From the NCBI GenBank assembly GCA_934700615.1, contig CAKUXR010000003.1, positions 62,001 to 126,000 of the forward strand: a DNA stretch of 64,000 bases. The letters run 5' to 3'. Positions 61,988 through 64,000 of the stretch are shown piece by piece. Numbering within the stretch: position 1 is the first letter of the stretch; every line of letters begins with the position of its first letter. The position numbers and the translations under genes were made by a program. The DNA is from an uncultured Bacteroidales bacterium (lineage in GTDB: Bacteria; Bacteroidota; Bacteroidia; Bacteroidales; UBA932). The notes under the pieces were generated by a model. It did no database searches, was not told where the DNA came from, and saw only the letters and a list, made by a program, of their open reading frames with translations.

Positions 61988-63202
61988 ATGAATAGTATCA
62001 TGGCAGAAGGTTTTCTCAGTAACGTAAATGAAAAGAACGCAGTGCTTAAACAGAGAATCCTCAGTTTATGTATCGCGGACGGTGATTACAGCATCTCTGA
62101 TTTCAGCAAAGAACTGGACAGCAGCATTCCGACTATAACCAAATTAGTCTCGGAACTTATAGAGGCAGGATACCTGAAAGATCTCGGCAAGGCCGGAATT
62201 TCCAGCGGCCGCAGACCGAGCATCTACGGACTGAATCCGGATGCAGGATATATTGTCGGCGTGGATGTCAGAAGGTATCACATAAGCGTAGCAGTAACAG
62301 ACTTCAAGGGCAAAATAGTCGATTCCCAGTCAGATATCCCGTTCACATTGACAAACACGGTGGAATCTTTCCATGAACTGTGCGAGTTCCTTCTCGCGTA
62401 TATCGGGAAACTCGGCATAAAGAAAGAGAACGTCCTCACCTACGGGCTTAACCTCACCGGACGAGTGAACCACGTGACCGGTTACAGTTATTCATACTTC
62501 ATCGGAGAGGACAAGCCAATCGCGGCAACGATGGAAAACTACCTGGGCCGCCCGGTGTCCATAGAAAATGACTCCAGGGCCATGTGCTTCGGCGAATATC
62601 GCGCCGGCATAGGCAAGAACGAGCAGAACATGATTTTCATCAATGTCAGCTGGGGTCTCGGCATGGGAATGATAATGGACGGGAAGCTTTACTACGGAAA
62701 ATCAGGTTTCTCAGGCGAAATCGGACACGTTCCGCTTCTCTCGAATGACATCATCTGCCAATGCGGAAAGGTGGGTTGCCTAGAAACTGAAGCCTCAGGC
62801 TCGGCACTTCACAGGGAGTTCATAGAGAAACTCGCAGCAAGCAGGGCATCCATCCTTTCTGAAAAATACAAGAAAGGAGAAGAAATCACCATTGAAGACA
62901 TCACGGGAGCATTGGCCGATGAAGACATGCTTGCCATCGAATGCATAGAGCATGTCGGCAAGACATTGGGAAAAGCATTGGCCGGACTCATAAACATTTT
63001 CAACCCGGAACTCGTCGTCATCGGCGGAAGACTCAATGTCACGGGCGATTATCTCCTTCTGCCTATCAAGAGCGCAATCAACAAATATTCGCTCAATATG
63101 GTAAGCAAGGATTCAAGGATTGAAATGTCCAAATTGGGCAAGGACGCTGGACCTATCGGAGCCTGCATGCTGTCAAGAAGCCGTCTCCTCGGTCTGATGT
63201 AA
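61988..63202 (+). CDS. ROK-family transcriptional regulator (NagC-like)
   Basis: 404 residues. Residues about 15-75 are a winged helix (LDSSIPTITKLVSELIEAGY, then SGRRPSIYGL). The ROK domain has VGVDVRRYHISVAV, ENDSRAMCFGEYRAG, GFSGEIGHVPL and the zinc motif CQCGKVGCLE. It likely senses an amino sugar or its phosphate and controls the divergent hexosaminidase gene. The domain could still bind sugar with kinase-like residues, but the winged helix makes a regulator most likely. Confidence 0.92.
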   Translation: MNSIMAEGFLSNVNEKNAVLKQRILSLCIADGDYSISDFSKELDSSIPTITKLVSELIEAGYLKDLGKAGISSGRRPSIYGLNPDAGYIVGVDVRRYHISVAVTDFKGKIVDSQSDIPFTLTNTVESFHELCEFLLAYIGKLGIKKENVLTYGLNLTGRVNHVTGYSYSYFIGEDKPIAATMENYLGRPVSIENDSRAMCFGEYRAGIGKNEQNMIFINVSWGLGMGMIMDGKLYYGKSGFSGEIGHVPLLSNDIICQCGKVGCLETEASGSALHREFIEKLAASRASILSEKYKKGEEITIEDITGALADEDMLAIECIEHVGKTLGKALAGLINIFNPELVVIGGRLNVTGDYLLLPIKSAINKYSLNMVSKDSRIEMSKLGKDAGPIGACMLSRSRLLGLM

Positions 63203-63255
63203 ACATTTTCAAGATATCTAACACGCTGAGTATTGGATTACTGCGGACGAATTTG

Positions 63256-63263
63256 TAGCTTTG
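63256..63263 (+). promoter_or_regulatory. -7 box (TAGCTTTG) for the last gene
   Basis: Matches TAnnTTTG, with TTGG about 19 bases upstream as a weak -33; 30 bases before ATG 63294. Confidence 0.55.
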
Positions 63264-63293
63264 GATTTGATTCACCTCTAATCTTTATCAATT

Positions 63294-64000
63294 ATGAAAG
63301 CTACAAGAATCCTAAGCGCCATTGTGATCGGCGCATTCGCAGTTTTCTCATTATCATGCAAGAAAGACTCTCCAACTGTGCCTGAAACCCCGGGACCTGA
63401 ACCGGAAAATCCTGACGAAACAGTCGTACCTGCACCGGTTCCTATGGACACACTAGTCTATGCCTTTGATCAGGAAGCGGTCAAGGACCAGACATATTAC
63501 TATGCCGCAATCTGGAAAGACGGCAAGAAAACACTGCTCTCTGATGGCGAATATGACGCCTTCTGCAACGCCGCAGTCGCAGACAACGAATATCTGTACG
63601 TGATAGGCTGCGAGGCTACCGGCGATCTGATAGACGACGGATTCTATGATCCGTACAATGCCAACAGAGGCGTCCTCTGGAAAGTCAAGATCGGGGATGA
63701 GACAAATGTGACCAAGACCAATCTCAGCGACGGAAAATACAACACCTCCCCCATAGCAGTCACAGTAGTGGACGGAAAGGTCTATGCCGCAGGCTTCGAC
63801 ACGCCGAAGTACGACAGAAGAGTCATCATGTGGTCAGACGGACAGCAGGAATATCTTACTGACGGCAGTTCTGACGCCCTCGCGTATTGCATCTGCGCAG
63901 ACGGAAAAGACATATATGTAGGCGGTTACATCCAGCCGGCAGACAACAGGTCGGGCGGAATCGCGACAATCTGGAAGAACGGTGTCGCACAAAGCCTGAC
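63294..64000 (+). CDS. Lipoprotein with repeated propeller-like units, cut by the right edge
   Basis: The frame is open from ATG 63294 to the end of the window (235 residues). The lipobox is in VFSLSCKKD, followed by a Pro-rich linker (PETPGPEPENPDETVV). Then similar units of about 50 residues follow, each with an (I/L)W(K/S)DG or VLWKV strand, an (L/S)DG turn and an IYVGG, VYAAGF or LYVIGCE strand. This suggests a beta-propeller or kelch-like surface protein. The function and C-terminus are not visible. Confidence 0.8.
   Translation, partial: MKATRILSAIVIGAFAVFSLSCKKDSPTVPETPGPEPENPDETVVPAPVPMDTLVYAFDQEAVKDQTYYYAAIWKDGKKTLLSDGEYDAFCNAAVADNEYLYVIGCEATGDLIDDGFYDPYNANRGVLWKVKIGDETNVTKTNLSDGKYNTSPIAVTVVDGKVYAAGFDTPKYDRRVIMWSDGQQEYLTDGSSDALAYCICADGKDIYVGGYIQPADNRSGGIATIWKNGVAQSL

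Noticed and set aside
1..64000. CATTGAC as a polar replichore signal (KOPS or Chi-like bias)
   Set aside because: Counts on the two strands are similar (about 61 and 48), so no strong polarity is seen in this window, although a genome-wide test is still possible.
1..64000. CRISPR arrays
   Set aside because: No regularly spaced 25-40 bp repeats with unique spacers and no cas genes were seen.

Overview
The window is chromosomal DNA from a member of the Bacteroidota, most likely the order Bacteroidales. Starts lack clear Shine-Dalgarno sequences, many genes are preceded by the Bacteroides-type -7 box TAnnTTTG, secreted proteins often carry lipoprotein signals, and families typical of this group occur (DUF4932, DUF4250, DUF3427 helicase, sugar-transfer ATP-grasp). 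The genus cannot be fixed from sequence alone. Housekeeping anchors are pyrG, carA/carB, gmd, a QueD-like gene, nhaA, rnpB and a tRNA-Ala.

Layout. 1-5.3 kb: an AT-rich accessory segment with small genes of unknown function, two secreted proteins related to metallopeptidases, a remnant that looks like the N-terminus of a radical-SAM peptide maturase, an alpha/beta hydrolase and a membrane zinc-ribbon protein. 5.5-12.6 kb: a complete TetR-controlled tripartite efflux operon (regulator, TolC, HlyD, two ATPases, two permeases). 12.6-14.2 kb: an AlaX-like editing protein and a DUF3791-DUF3990-DUF3791 cassette that looks like a toxin-antitoxin module. 14.2-19.8 kb: two esterases, RNase P RNA, a long non-coding stretch and a Ca/Na antiporter. 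19.85-28 kb: a seven-gene minus-strand operon with acyl carrier protein, adenylate-forming ligase, a ferredoxin/F420-type reductase fused to an acyltransferase, flippase, ATP-grasp, SDR and an SGNH-like protein, but no recognisable glycosyltransferase. 28-38.4 kb: a mobile/defence region with a REP-associated transposase and its REP pairs, a PLD-helicase-DUF3427 protein, a serine recombinase and an LlaJI-like restriction-modification set. 38.4-50 kb: a fucose-isomerase-like protein, three secreted nuclease-family proteins, an NhaA/HAD/SDR operon, pyrG and QueD. 50-64 kb: gmd, tRNA-Ala, structured repeats, carAB with a probable attenuator leader, an MFS exporter, a GH20 hexosaminidase divergent from a ROK regulator, and a truncated lipoprotein gene at the right edge.

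The most striking signal is not a gene. The 7-mer CATTGAC (or its complement GTCAATG) occurs about 109 times by eye where about 8 are expected by chance. It is found on both strands and in several reading frames. It is almost absent from the AT-rich left end and from the methyltransferase gene and adjacent N-terminal half of the McrB-like gene (34.0-35.6 kb), which look recently acquired. It behaves like a genome-wide DNA word, such as an uptake, recombination or chromosome-organisation signal. Other notable signals are a repeat with terminal inverted repeats in two copies, a 196-bp segment bounded by inverted repeats next to the tRNA, and three REP pairs matching a resident RAYT transposase.
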